This document shows positions 55,182 through 64,000 of a stretch of DNA of 64,000 nt, in pieces (the stretch's first letter is position 1; the number at the start of each line of letters is the position of its first letter). A program made the position numbers and the translations under genes. The notes under the pieces were generated by a model, which saw only the letters and a program-made list of their open reading frames with translations, was not told the origin of the DNA and made no database searches. Origin of the DNA: Thalassospira profundimaris (GTDB taxonomy: Bacteria; Pseudomonadota; Alphaproteobacteria; Rhodospirillales; Thalassospiraceae); assembly GCF_003326755.1 (NCBI RefSeq), contig NZ_JPWH01000014.1:1-64000 (forward strand). The letters are read 5' to 3'.

Positions 55182-56159
55182 TTATGCCATCCGCCCCAGC
55201 GGGTGAAAACAGGCCGCAGCATGATTATCCAGCCCAAAATCGGCATCGGGTATCTTTTTTCGACAATCATCCTGCGCATATGGACAGCGCGGGGCAAAGG
55301 CACAACCCGGCGGCGGTGCCATCGGGTCGGGCAATTCGGCGTTTGCTTCCTCGCCCTGCAGGCCGCGCTTGCCCGGCACCGGCGCACTGTCAAGCAACAA
55401 CCGGGTATAGGGATGGCGCGGCTCCACAAACAGGGCCTTGCCTGCCGCCTGTTCCACCACCCGGCCAAAATACATCACCGCCACCCGGTCACTGACGGCC
55501 TCCACCACCGATAAATCATGGCTGATGAAAATATAGGTCAGTCCAAAACGCGCCTTTAAATCATCGAGCAGGTTTAACACCTGCGCCTGTACCGACACAT
55601 CCAGGGCCGATACCGGCTCATCAAGCACGATAATCTCCGGTTCGGCTGCCAGGGCCCGTGCAATGCCAATGCGCTGCGCCTGCCCGCCGGAAAATTCATG
55701 CGGATACCGGTCCAGAAATTCCGGGCGCAAATTAACGCAATCCATCAGCTCTTTTAACCGGTCCTCCAGCGCCTTGCCGGACAGATTGCGCAAATAGCGC
55801 AACGGCGCGCTTAGGGTCTCGCGGATCAATTTACGCGGGTTCAGCGAACTGATCGGGTCCTGAAACACATATTGAATGCGTCGTGACAGGGCATGCCGGT
55901 CCTGGCTTAGCAAATCATTCAATTGCGCACCCGAAAGCTGAATATCGCCGTCACTGGGCCGGTCCAGCCCCACAAGCATGCGGGCCAGGGTGGATTTGCC
56001 ACAGCCGGATTCCCCGACAATACCCAGCGTTTCGCCCTTGCGCACGGCAATATCCACCCCGCGCACGGCATAAACAGACGGCTTTTTGCCCATAAACAAT
56101 GTGCGCCCGCCCCCAAATACCCGCACCAGATCGCGGGTTTGCAAAACAATATCAGGCAT
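55182..56159 (-). CDS. dipeptide-type ABC transporter ATPase (DppF-like)
   Basis: This 325-aa ATPase has Walker A GESGCGKST, signature FSGGQAQR and Walker B EIIVLDEPVSALD. The oligopeptide-type C-terminal region with cysteines (CAFAPRCPYAQDDC) could ligate an Fe-S cluster. It partners the fused permease-ATPase upstream, whose end overlaps its start by 8 bp. Start at ATG 56159; the longer open frame to 56360 overlaps the upstream gene. Confidence 0.86.
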   Translation of the reverse strand: MPDIVLQTRDLVRVFGGGRTLFMGKKPSVYAVRGVDIAVRKGETLGIVGESGCGKSTLARMLVGLDRPSDGDIQLSGAQLNDLLSQDRHALSRRIQYVFQDPISSLNPRKLIRETLSAPLRYLRNLSGKALEDRLKELMDCVNLRPEFLDRYPHEFSGGQAQRIGIARALAAEPEIIVLDEPVSALDVSVQAQVLNLLDDLKARFGLTYIFISHDLSVVEAVSDRVAVMYFGRVVEQAAGKALFVEPRHPYTRLLLDSAPVPGKRGLQGEEANAELPDPMAPPPGCAFAPRCPYAQDDCRKKIPDADFGLDNHAAACFHPLGRMA

Positions 56160-58137
56160 GGCGAACCTCCATCGGTTTGATGCAACGCACGGCATGGCCG
56201 TCACCCAATGGATCAAGGTCAATGGCCCCGGCCCGGCAGGCATCCGCCGCACGGTCACAGCGATCGGCAAAGGCACACCCCACCGGCAAATCATTGACCG
56301 CCGGGGGCAGGCCCGGAATGGCGGCAATTTCGCGCGCGGTTTCGCCCAAACGCGGCACACAATCGATCAGGCGTTTGGTATAAGGATGGGCCGGGTTTTC
56401 CAACACCTGCTGCGTTGTCCCCATTTCCACAATCTGCCCGGCATACATCACGGCAACCCGGTCGCAAATTTCCGAGACCACGCCAAAATCGTGGGTAATG
56501 AACAAAACCGACGTACCATGCTGTTCACGCAAATTGTTCATCAGTTTCAAAATTTGCGCCTGCACCGTCACATCCAGCGCCGTTGTCGGTTCATCGGCAA
56601 TGATCAGTTCGGGTTCATTGGCCAGCGCCATGGCAATGCCTACCCGCTGGCGCATCCCGCCCGATAATTGATGCGGGTAACTATCGGCCCGTTTTTCCGG
56701 GTTGGGAATGCGCACCATGCGCAAAAGTTCAACCGCCTTTTGCCAGGCTTCCTTATAACTCACGCGATTATGGGCGCGGATCGCCTCGACCAACTGATCA
56801 CCCACCGAAAATAACGGATGCAGCGTTGAAAGCGGGTCCTGAAACACATAGGCCGCCCGCCCGCCACGAATGGCGCGAATTTCCTGTTCGTGCATGTCAA
56901 ACACATCGCGCCCGTCCAGCATTACCCGGCCCCCGGCAATGGTACCGGGCGGGGATGCCACCAGCCCCAACAGCGACAAGGCGGTAACAGATTTGCCAGA
57001 GCCGGATTCCCCCACCAGACCCACACATTCATTGCGCCCAACATGGAAGGAGACGCCACCAACGGCTTTATAAACGTCATCACCCAAAACAAATTCGGTG
57101 CGCAAATCCTCGACCGACAAAATGGCGCCCTTTTCGGCATCCCTTTTGGCACCCGGCTGACCATTGACGTGCCCGGAACCCGCATGTGCCGGGCCATCCC
57201 ATGTACTGCGATCAATGCGGGTTACAGGGGCCGGACGCGCCAGCGCACCCGATTTCAGCCGCGGGTCCAAAATGTCGCGAATACCGTCGCCCAGCAAATT
57301 GATGCTCATGACCAGCACAAAGATCATGCCACCGGGAATGGCCGATAAATGCAGCGCGGTGGTAATCAGCTTGCGCCCCTCGCCCAGCATGGAGCCAAGG
57401 TCCGCCTGCGGGGGTTGTGCGCCCAGCCCCAAAAAGCTGAGCCCCGCCGTTTCCAAAATCATCCAGCCCACCGTGGTGGACATGGTAATCACGATCACCG
57501 GCATCACATTGGGCAAAATCTCGCTGAGCAAAATGCGGATATGCCCCTTGCCCGACAAACGGGCGGAATCGACAAATTCCCGGTGCACAATCCCCACCGT
57601 CACCCCGCGAATATTGCGGGCAAAAAACGGAATATTGACCACGGCAATGGCATAAAGCGCATTCATCAGCCCCGGCCCCAGGGCGGCAACAATCGCCAAA
57701 GCCAGCAAAATATAGGGAAACGCCATCACCATATCGATGCCGCGCATCATGATATTATCGGTACGTCCACCGAAATAGCCCGAAATAATGCCAATGGCAG
57801 AGCCGAAAAACGCGGCAAACAATGATGCCGAAATCCCCACCGCCAGGCTGACCCGCGTGCCCCATAACAGGCGCGATAACAAATCGCGGCCCAAATGGTC
57901 GGTGCCGAGAAAATGCCCGTCGCTTAACGGTGGTAACAGGCGGTTGGCCGGGTCGGTCGCATCGGGGTTCACCAGCGGCAACCACGGTGTAATCAGCGCC
58001 AGAATAATCACCCCGGCGAAAATCACTGCCCCCATCAGGGCTAAATGGTTCCGCGCCAGCAGTTTCAGGGCCGAAGGCCGTGCTGACCGTTTACGCGGTT
58101 TTATCGTCATATTGGTTGAGGATGCCGGGTTACTCAT
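56152..58137 (-). CDS. fused dipeptide ABC permease (DppC)-ATPase (DppD)
   Basis: This 661-aa fusion has an N-terminal DppC-like permease, about residues 1-320 ([24 protein letters not shown]-type loop near [19 protein letters not shown]). A linker of about 40 residues and a DppD-like ATPase follow ([30 protein letters not shown] and the terminal [14 protein letters not shown]). Permease and ATPase are usually separate genes. Its ATG overlaps the DppB-like stop by 4 bp, and the DppF-like gene overlaps its end. Confidence 0.88.
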   Translation of the reverse strand: MSNPASSTNMTIKPRKRSARPSALKLLARNHLALMGAVIFAGVIILALITPWLPLVNPDATDPANRLLPPLSDGHFLGTDHLGRDLLSRLLWGTRVSLAVGISASLFAAFFGSAIGIISGYFGGRTDNIMMRGIDMVMAFPYILLALAIVAALGPGLMNALYAIAVVNIPFFARNIRGVTVGIVHREFVDSARLSGKGHIRILLSEILPNVMPVIVITMSTTVGWMILETAGLSFLGLGAQPPQADLGSMLGEGRKLITTALHLSAIPGGMIFVLVMSINLLGDGIRDILDPRLKSGALARPAPVTRIDRSTWDGPAHAGSGHVNGQPGAKRDAEKGAILSVEDLRTEFVLGDDVYKAVGGVSFHVGRNECVGLVGESGSGKSVTALSLLGLVASPPGTIAGGRVMLDGRDVFDMHEQEIRAIRGGRAAYVFQDPLSTLHPLFSVGDQLVEAIRAHNRVSYKEAWQKAVELLRMVRIPNPEKRADSYPHQLSGGMRQRVGIAMALANEPELIIADEPTTALDVTVQAQILKLMNNLREQHGTSVLFITHDFGVVSEICDRVAVMYAGQIVEMGTTQQVLENPAHPYTKRLIDCVPRLGETAREIAAIPGLPPAVNDLPVGCAFADRCDRAADACRAGAIDLDPLGDGHAVRCIKPMEVRHA

Positions 58138-59081
58138 GCCTTGACCCTCGGATCGATAAGGTGTTGCAACACATCGGCAAACAGATTGAACAGCACATAA
58201 CTTGCCGCCACAATCACAACGCCACCCTGGACGAGCAAAATATCGCGGGTGGCAATCGCCGTAACCAGCATTCGGCCAATGCCAGGCCACTGAAACACGG
58301 TTTCAATATAAACAGCCCCCCCCAGCACAAAACCCGCCTGCACGCCAATCACCGGGATCACATTGACCAGGGCGGCCTTAAAGGCATGGCGGTAAATCAC
58401 CCGCCTTTCATCCAGGCCCTTGGCGCGTGCGGTGCGAATATAATCCTGGCGCAAAACTTCCAGCATGTTGGAACGGGTCAAGCGCGCGATCACCCCGGTT
58501 GCCACCACCGCCAGTGTGACGGCAGGCATAATCAGATGGCGCAATAAATCGGGCAAATCGCCACCGCCATAAATGGCGTACATGCCACTGACCGGCAGCC
58601 AGCGCAGTTTGACGGCAAACAGCAACATCATCATCAGGCCCAGCCAGAATGACGGTATCGAAATGCCAATCAGCACCACAAAGGTCAGGGTTTTATCCGC
58701 CCAGCCATATTGCCGCACCGCCGATACCACACCGGTCAGAAGGCCAAATACGGTACATAACATCAGCGACGCCCCCGCCAAAATCAGCGTCGCGCCAAAC
58801 CGTTCCAGAACCTCGTCCAATACCGGGCGGTTCAGGCTGTAAGACCGGCCAAAATCGCCATGCAGCATATTGGAAAGCCAGATCCAGTATTGACTGAACA
58901 GCGATTTATCCAGCCCCAGATCAGCCCGTAACTTGGCGATGTTTTCCGGCGTCGCATAGGACCCCAAAATCGCCAGGGCCGGGTCGCCCGGAATAAGGGA
59001 CATGATCAAAAAGACAATCACGGTCAGACCCAGCAAAACCGGAATCATCAAAACCAGTCGGCGCAAAATATAGACGTGCAT
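58134..59081 (-). CDS. dipeptide-type ABC transporter permease (DppB-like)
   Basis: This 315-aa permease has an N-terminal first membrane segment (LVLMIPVLLGLTVIVFLIMSLIPGDPA), the DppB/GsiC pattern LGLDKSLFSQYWIWLSNMLHGDFG, and the EAA loop region LEVLRQDYIRTARAKGLDER. It forms the channel with the permease half of the fusion. Start set at ATG 59081 rather than 59129. Confidence 0.86.
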   Translation of the reverse strand: MHVYILRRLVLMIPVLLGLTVIVFLIMSLIPGDPALAILGSYATPENIAKLRADLGLDKSLFSQYWIWLSNMLHGDFGRSYSLNRPVLDEVLERFGATLILAGASLMLCTVFGLLTGVVSAVRQYGWADKTLTFVVLIGISIPSFWLGLMMMLLFAVKLRWLPVSGMYAIYGGGDLPDLLRHLIMPAVTLAVVATGVIARLTRSNMLEVLRQDYIRTARAKGLDERRVIYRHAFKAALVNVIPVIGVQAGFVLGGAVYIETVFQWPGIGRMLVTAIATRDILLVQGGVVIVAASYVLFNLFADVLQHLIDPRVKA

Positions 59082-59118
59082 GACAGGGCTCGTCAGTGTG
59101 AGTGCGGGAAAAATGCCA

Positions 59119-59146
59119 GGTGCAAACAAAAGAACCCATTTGCACC
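59119..59146 (-). other. intercistronic hairpin between the binding protein and permease genes
   Basis: Perfect 8-bp arms GGTGCAAA/TTTGCACC with a 12-base loop in the 110-bp gap. A hairpin after the binding-protein gene often protects its mRNA from decay. Confidence 0.5.
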
Positions 59147-59192
59147 CGGCGTAATGTCAAACTGGCCAATCAAGCCAGCAAAAGCCAAAGGC

Positions 59193-60761
59193 CTAATCCT
59201 TGCTGACATCCTTTAACAGCAGGAAGAAGGACGGTTGCAGCTTGAAGCCCTTCACCGCCGCACTGGCCACGGCATTCTGTTTCCAGTTGGCAATAAAGGC
59301 CCAGGGTGCATCGTCATGCACGATCTGCTGCATTTCACGATACAGCTTTGCCCGTTCATTCTGATCGGTTGATGTGCGGGCCTTTTCCAGCAATTCATCC
59401 ACTTTGGGGTTGGAATAATAACCGGAATTAAAGCCGCCCTTGTCCGGCCACGCATCAGTGCGCAGCGCCAGATACGGCAATGTATCGGGGTCGTTGGTCA
59501 TCCAGGCCATTTCGGCCATGTCCGCCTTGCCCTCAAGCCCTGGGTTCACCTTGCCCAGGAAGGTATTCCATTCATAGGTCTCGATCTTGACCTTCAGGCC
59601 AACCTTCGCCAGATCAGCCTGGATCGCGGCCCCCATCGGGATCGGGTCCAGCATGCCAGAACCGCCTTCGGTCACGTAAAAGGTCACTTCCTTGCCCGCG
59701 GCCCCGGCTTCATCAATCAGCTTTTTGGCCTTCTCAACGTCATAGGGATAAGGCTGAAGGCTTTTGTCATAGGCCCAGGCAAAGGCGGGCGGGATCGGCC
59801 CGGCGGCAATATCGGCCGTGCCCTGCAAAACGTTATCGACCAGCGCCTTTTTATTAATGGCGTAATTGATCGCCTGGCGCACACGCTTGTCCTTGAACGG
59901 GCCGTCCTTGGTATTCAGGATCAGGAACCACAAATGCGGCCCGGCCTGCTGATAGACCGCGAAATTGGCATCAGATTCCAACTGCCCCAAATTATCTGGC
60001 GGCACCTCGACCATCAGGTCAATGCCACCGGCCATCAATTCGGCAACGCGGGTATTGGCATCGGTAATCGGGCGGAAAACAACGGCATCAAGTTTCGGCG
60101 CACCATCCCAGTAATCGTCATTACGGGTAACAACCACCTTGGCATTGCTTTCCCATTCCGCGAATTTAAACGGGCCGGTCCCCACCGGATGACGGCCAAA
60201 ATCCTTGCCATATTTCTTGACCGCCGTGGGCGAAACCTGCAACCCCGGTGGATAAGCCAGATTGGACAGGAACGGCGCATAGGGTTCCTTGAGCGTGAAT
60301 TTGACCGTCAAGTCATCCATCACGTCAACATGGTCAATCGCGCTAAAGAAAAACGCCAGCGGGAACGGCCCGGTATCATGCTGCGGGTGCTTTTCATCCA
60401 GCATACGGTCAAAATTGTATTTTACCGCTTCGGCGTTAAACGGCGTACCATCATGGAAGGTCACGCCCTCGCGCAGTTTAAAGGTATAAACCTTGCCGTC
60501 GTCCGAAATGGTCCAGCTTTTGGCAAGGTCGGGTTCGACCTCAAGCGTGCCATCCTTATAGCGCACCAGCCCATCATACATATTGACCAGAATGCGGAAG
60601 TCATTCACCGCCGTATCGGCGGCCGGGTCAAGCGATTTGGGTTCTGCAATCTGCCCGACCAGCAGAACGCCCGGCGGTGTCTGTGCCTCAGCCGTGCCGG
60701 CTGAAAATGCTGAAACTGTCAGGGCCGCTGCGACCAGCGCCCCTTTAAACAGGCTTTTCAT
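59193..60761 (-). CDS. dipeptide-type ABC substrate-binding protein (DppA-like)
   Basis: This 522-aa periplasmic SBP family 5 protein has a signal peptide (FKGALVAAALTVSAFSAGTAEA) and the family signature around AKSWTISDDGKVYTFKLREGVTFHDG. It delivers peptides or acylated amino acids to the permeases. It is first in the minus-strand operon, with AGGGAGG before its ATG, and is divergent from the DUF1028 gene across two operator-like palindromes. Confidence 0.88.
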   Translation of the reverse strand: MKSLFKGALVAAALTVSAFSAGTAEAQTPPGVLLVGQIAEPKSLDPAADTAVNDFRILVNMYDGLVRYKDGTLEVEPDLAKSWTISDDGKVYTFKLREGVTFHDGTPFNAEAVKYNFDRMLDEKHPQHDTGPFPLAFFFSAIDHVDVMDDLTVKFTLKEPYAPFLSNLAYPPGLQVSPTAVKKYGKDFGRHPVGTGPFKFAEWESNAKVVVTRNDDYWDGAPKLDAVVFRPITDANTRVAELMAGGIDLMVEVPPDNLGQLESDANFAVYQQAGPHLWFLILNTKDGPFKDKRVRQAINYAINKKALVDNVLQGTADIAAGPIPPAFAWAYDKSLQPYPYDVEKAKKLIDEAGAAGKEVTFYVTEGGSGMLDPIPMGAAIQADLAKVGLKVKIETYEWNTFLGKVNPGLEGKADMAEMAWMTNDPDTLPYLALRTDAWPDKGGFNSGYYSNPKVDELLEKARTSTDQNERAKLYREMQQIVHDDAPWAFIANWKQNAVASAAVKGFKLQPSFFLLLKDVSKD

Positions 60762-60903
60762 TCAAGCCTCCCTTTTTATAAGCCTCTCGATCTGGGCCGG
60801 ATCACGATCCGAACCTTACGGTGACAACCCTTTTTTGTTGCGTTGAACGTTTCCACGTCAAAGGCCGTTGCCAGCCCTGCCGGTTGTTGCGGTTGCAATG
60901 TCT

Positions 60904-60919
60904 ATTTATAATGATAAAT
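60904..60919 (+). promoter_or_regulatory. operator 1 in the dppA/DUF1028 divergent region
   Basis: ATTTATAATGATAAAT is nearly palindromic and is an exact reverse complement of the 16-mer at 60935-60950. Centre-to-centre spacing is 31 bp, about three helical turns, suiting two dimers of one regulator, probably the GntR protein. Confidence 0.7.
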
Positions 60920-60934
60920 TGACGCCGGGCAATT

Positions 60935-60950
60935 ATTTATCATTATAAAT
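60935..60950 (+). promoter_or_regulatory. operator 2 in the dppA/DUF1028 divergent region
   Basis: ATTTATCATTATAAAT is the inverted copy of the site at 60904-60919. It lies 43 bp before the DUF1028 start, so it probably covers that promoter while its partner faces the dppA side. Confidence 0.7.
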
Positions 60951-60992
60951 TTAGCCATCCCGCATAACAGCCCTTCTGACCTGGCAGGCAAA

Positions 60993-61658
60993 ATGACCTA
61001 TTCGCTGATCGCAAAAGACCCGAAAACCAAGGCTCTCGGGCTGGTAACGGCCACCGGCAACCTAGCCGTTGGCGGTTTTGTGCCCCATTTGCGCGCCGGG
61101 GTTGGCGCAATTGCCACACAGGGCTATTCCACCAATTACTGGTATGGCGTTAACGGGCTAACCCGCCTGGAAGCCGGTGAAAATGCCGAGTCCGTGGTTA
61201 AAAACCTGACAGACGCCGACGAGGGCCGCGCATACCGGCAAATGCTGTTGCTTGATGCCAATGGCAATGGTGCGGCCTGGACGGGGACTGCCAACAGCGC
61301 CCATCATGACCATATCATCACGCACAATCTGGTTGCCGGCGGCAATATTCTGACAAACGAATGCGTCATCCCCGCCATGAAAAACGGCTATGAACAGGCG
61401 CTTGAAAATGGCTGTTCTTTTGCCCTGGCACTGCTACATGCGCTGGAGGCCGCCTTTGAGGCAGGCGGGGATAAACGCGGCACCAGTTCGGCCACCATTC
61501 AGGTTGTTACCCCCAGGCAGCTCCCGCTTGATCTGCGGGTCGATAACCATCCAAACCCGATTGCCGAACTGAAACGCCTGTATGACATGACCCGTCAATC
61601 CGACTACCAGTCCTTTTTCGTCCGTTTGCCCACACCGGACCATCCACACCAGCATTGA
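60993..61658 (+). CDS. DUF1028-family Ntn-hydrolase-like protein
   Basis: This 221-aa protein has the DUF1028 pattern: MTYSLIAKDP, LGLVTATGNLAVGGFVPHLRAGVGAIATQG, and NLVAGGNILTNECVI. The family has an Ntn-hydrolase-like fold and repeatedly sits with peptide transporters and M20 amidohydrolases, implying hydrolysis of small amides or peptides. Its activity is unknown. It is 46 bp before the M20 gene and divergent from the transporter operon. Confidence 0.83.
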   Translation: MTYSLIAKDPKTKALGLVTATGNLAVGGFVPHLRAGVGAIATQGYSTNYWYGVNGLTRLEAGENAESVVKNLTDADEGRAYRQMLLLDANGNGAAWTGTANSAHHDHIITHNLVAGGNILTNECVIPAMKNGYEQALENGCSFALALLHALEAAFEAGGDKRGTSSATIQVVTPRQLPLDLRVDNHPNPIAELKRLYDMTRQSDYQSFFVRLPTPDHPHQH

Positions 61659-61704
61659 TCAATATTGATCAATATATTTTTCCACCCCGCTATTCGGAGG
61701 CCCC

Positions 61705-62943
61705 ATGCTGGGACAACTTGTTTATGATCGCCTGGAACAGGCCGCCCAATTTTCCCAACCCGGCCCCGGTGTGACCCGCCTGTTTTTAAGTGCCGAACAC
61801 AAACAGGTCGCCGCCCTGATTAACGAGTGGATGAAACAGGCCGGGCTGGAACCCGACATGGATGCCGCAGGCAACATTGTTGGCCGCGATGAAAAGGCCC
61901 GCAATGGCGCCCCCACCCTGATCATGGGGTCACATCAGGATACGGTTGTTTCAGGTGGCAAATATGATGGCATGCTGGGTGTTGCCCTGCCAATCGCGGT
62001 GGTCGGGGACCTTTATAAACGCAAAATCGACCTGCCCTTTGGCATTGAAATTGTCGCCTTTGGGGACGAGGAAGGAACGCGTTTTCAATCCACCCTTGTC
62101 GGCTCCCGCGCCCTTGCGGGGACATTTGACCCGGCCGCCCTTGATGCCACGGATGATAATGGTGTTACGGTGCGCACCGCCCTGCAAGATTTTGGCTGCA
62201 ATCCCGATCATATTCCCGGCCTGAAACGGTCGCGCAAAAATACGCTGGGCTTTCTGGAAGTGCATATCGAACAGGGCCCGGTGCTGGAAGGGCACGACCT
62301 GCCCGTCGGGATTGTCACTGCCTTAACCGGGATTGAACGCCACCGCGTACTGATCAAGGGCAAGGCCAGCCACGCCGGAACCACCCCGATGGATCACCGC
62401 CAGGATGCTTTACTGGCCGCCGCCGATATTGTTCACAAGGTCAATCAAGTGTGCCGCGAAACCGAGGGCATGGTCGGTGTGGTCGGCAAGCTGGAAGTAT
62501 CGCCCAATGCGGTTAACGTGATTCCCGATAGCGTTGACCTGACGATTGAACTCCGCGCCCCTGAACGGGCGGTACGGGTGAATGGCCGTGGGGCGATTTT
62601 ATCGGCCCTGGGCGGCATTGCGCAAAACCGCAGCGTTGCGATTAATACCGATCACACCTACGAGGCAGAGGGGGTACCCTGTGCCGACTGGATGATGAAC
62701 GGGCTGGAAGCCGCGATAACCCAACACAACATTCGCCCCCTGCGCCTGTTTAGCGGCGCGGGCCATGATGGCCTTGCCATGCACGATTTATGCGACATTG
62801 GCATGTTATTTGTCCGCTGCAAGGACGGGTTAAGCCACCATCCCGATGAAGCCATCACCGCCGAAGATGCCAACATCGCGGCACAGGTGCTGACGACCTA
62901 TTTGCAAAATCTGGCGCAATTCTGCCCGAAACTAACAGGATAA
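61705..62943 (+). CDS. M20-family Zn-dependent amidohydrolase (allantoate/N-carbamoyl amino acid type)
   Basis: This 412-aa enzyme has metal-site motifs MGSHQDTVVSGGKYDGMLG, AFGDEEGTRF and LEVHIEQGPVLE, a lid motif HAGTTPMDHRQDALLAA, and a C-terminal histidine region SGAGHDGLAMHD. It hydrolyses ureido or acyl groups from amino acids. It is distinct in sequence from the other M20 gene in the window, and its substrate is probably what the divergent transporter imports. TCGGAGG precedes the ATG. Confidence 0.84.
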   Translation: MLGQLVYDRLEQAAQFSQPGPGVTRLFLSAEHKQVAALINEWMKQAGLEPDMDAAGNIVGRDEKARNGAPTLIMGSHQDTVVSGGKYDGMLGVALPIAVVGDLYKRKIDLPFGIEIVAFGDEEGTRFQSTLVGSRALAGTFDPAALDATDDNGVTVRTALQDFGCNPDHIPGLKRSRKNTLGFLEVHIEQGPVLEGHDLPVGIVTALTGIERHRVLIKGKASHAGTTPMDHRQDALLAAADIVHKVNQVCRETEGMVGVVGKLEVSPNAVNVIPDSVDLTIELRAPERAVRVNGRGAILSALGGIAQNRSVAINTDHTYEAEGVPCADWMMNGLEAAITQHNIRPLRLFSGAGHDGLAMHDLCDIGMLFVRCKDGLSHHPDEAITAEDANIAAQVLTTYLQNLAQFCPKLTG

Positions 62944-63104
62944 AAACCCAGGTTTATCGCCGCGCATTGCCGCCCTGCAAAGCCATGTCTTTGCAGAAGG
63001 CCTGAAATATGCGATTTTGGGCGCATCATTGCTGGTAAATATGATATGACCCGCCAGCAAGAGAGAGAACATTTCCCGCATTCCATAAATAAAGACCCGA
63101 CGAT

Positions 63105-64000
63105 ATGAGTGATCAATCGCGCCGTTCCGAATTGTTGATGCCTGCTGGCTCTTTGGAAAAGCTTAAAATTGCTGTGCTGTATGGCGCGGATGCCGTTTAT
63201 ATGGGCACGCCTGATTTATCACTGCGGGTCAAAAGCCAGATGTCGCTGGATGACGTGGTGGAGGGCATTGAATTTGCCCACCAGCATGGGGTGCGGGTTT
63301 ATCTGACGCTGAACCTGTTTTCGCACAACAAGGACATTTCCAAACTGCCGGAATATGTTGAAACCGTGCGCAAGGTGCAGCCGGACGGCCTGATTGTCGC
63401 CGACCCCGGCGTTTTCATGTTTGTGCGCGAACAGGCCCCGGAAATACCGTTACATGTCTCCACCCAGGCCAATGTCTGTTCCTGGCAGTCCGTCAAATTC
63501 TGGCAGAGCATTGGTGCGAAGCTTGTGGTTCTGGGCCGCGAGGTTTCCTACGAGGAACTGACCGAAATTCGCGAAAAATGCCAGGACATCAAAATCGAAG
63601 CCTTCGTGCATGGTTCCATGTGCATGACCTATTCCGGCCGCTGCCTGCTCTCCAATTTCATGGCCGAACGCGGCGCCAACCAGGGGGCGTGCGCCAATAG
63701 TTGCCGCTGGAAATACAAGGTCCATATGAAACTGAAGGATGGCACAGTCAAGGAACTGAACCTGACCGAAGAAAATATGGAACTGTTTGATTTCTTCCTG
63801 GAAGAAGAAATGCGCCCCGGCGAACTGATGGAAATCCAGGAGGATGAACGCGGATCATACATCCTTAATTCGCGTGACCTGTGCATCATGCCGAAACTGG
63901 AAGACTACCTTAAAATCGGTGTCGATAGCCTCAAGGTTGAAGGCCGCGGCAAAAGCCCCTATTATGCCGGACTGGTCGCACGCGCCTATCGCATGGCGAT
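63105..64000 (+). CDS. U32-family peptidase/hydroxylase-like protein (partial)
   Basis: At least 298 residues are in the window and the gene runs past its right edge. It starts SELLMPAGSLEKLKIAVLYGADAVYMG and contains the U32 signature EAFVHGSMCMTYSGRCLLSN with its cysteines, then CANSCRWKY. U32 proteins include collagenase-like peptidases and RNA or ubiquinone hydroxylation factors (TrhP, UbiU/V). The length and the ENMELFDFF insertion lean to the TrhP/YegQ group, but this is uncertain without the C-terminus. Confidence 0.85.
   Translation, partial: MSDQSRRSELLMPAGSLEKLKIAVLYGADAVYMGTPDLSLRVKSQMSLDDVVEGIEFAHQHGVRVYLTLNLFSHNKDISKLPEYVETVRKVQPDGLIVADPGVFMFVREQAPEIPLHVSTQANVCSWQSVKFWQSIGAKLVVLGREVSYEELTEIREKCQDIKIEAFVHGSMCMTYSGRCLLSNFMAERGANQGACANSCRWKYKVHMKLKDGTVKELNLTEENMELFDFFLEEEMRPGELMEIQEDERGSYILNSRDLCIMPKLEDYLKIGVDSLKVEGRGKSPYYAGLVARAYRMA

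Noticed and set aside
54378-55514. 378-codon plus-strand frame across the GntR and DppF-like genes
   Set aside because: It spans two convincing minus-strand genes and their gap and shows no motif.

Overview
The window comes from an alphaproteobacterial chromosome. The strings of ABC-transporter catabolic operons, the erythritol (Ery) enzymes and the reductive pyrimidine pathway suit a marine or rhizosphere Rhodospirillales such as Thalassospira, but the genus is an inference. I found no rRNA, tRNA or CRISPR array. Most of the window is accessory catabolism, and two stretches look acquired: a chromate/transposition element (about 8.6-14.7 kb) and an AT-rich reverse transcriptase plus nuclease pair (about 42.6-45.0 kb).

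Region 1 (0-7.7 kb) is a phthalate-type aromatic dicarboxylate locus. A MarR regulator diverges from an operon with a Rieske oxygenase, a dihydrodiol-dehydrogenase-like Gfo/Idh/MocA protein, an unknown 140-aa protein, a class II aldolase-fold protein (likely the decarboxylase), an FMN/2Fe-2S reductase and an AbrB-family membrane protein. A terminator follows, then a separately promoted nadC. The operon and nadC share the same palindromic operator at the same distance from a TTGAC hexamer, so they appear to form one regulon. Region 2 (8.6-14.7 kb) is a transposon-like element with a 23-bp inverted repeat matching at 22 positions. It carries a rhodanese-ChrB fusion, a chrA broken by a stop codon, and a resolvase/DDE integrase/AAA ATPase module.

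Region 3 (15.2-31.8 kb) is an erythritol catabolism supercluster. It holds the DeoR and SorC regulators, eryC, eryB and eryA, a divergent sugar ABC transporter with a DUF2291 protein, then class II aldolase, fructose bisphosphatase, RpiB-type and TPI-type isomerases and transketolase. Together these can take up erythritol, convert it to erythrose 4-phosphate and feed that into sugar-phosphate pools.

Region 4 (31.9-53.1 kb) is reductive pyrimidine degradation. It contains dihydropyrimidinase, an NMT1-type ABC importer, a nitrilase-type beta-ureidopropionase, methylmalonate-semialdehyde dehydrogenase, an omega-aminotransferase, a RutR-like regulator, a second (M20-type) ureidopropionase candidate, PreA/PreT, UspA and an AGCS Na+/alanine-type symporter. 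RutR-like boxes precede the regulator gene and the preT-preA operon. The reverse transcriptase/RecB-like nuclease pair sits inside this locus and is the best candidate for an undescribed (anti-phage) system.

Region 5 (53.1-62.9 kb) is a peptide or N-acyl/N-carbamoyl amino acid utilisation locus: M42 peptidase, GntR regulator and a dipeptide-type ABC transporter with a fused permease-ATPase, divergent from DUF1028 and M20 hydrolase genes. Two near-palindromic operators 31 bp apart lie between the divergent promoters. The window ends inside a U32 peptidase gene.
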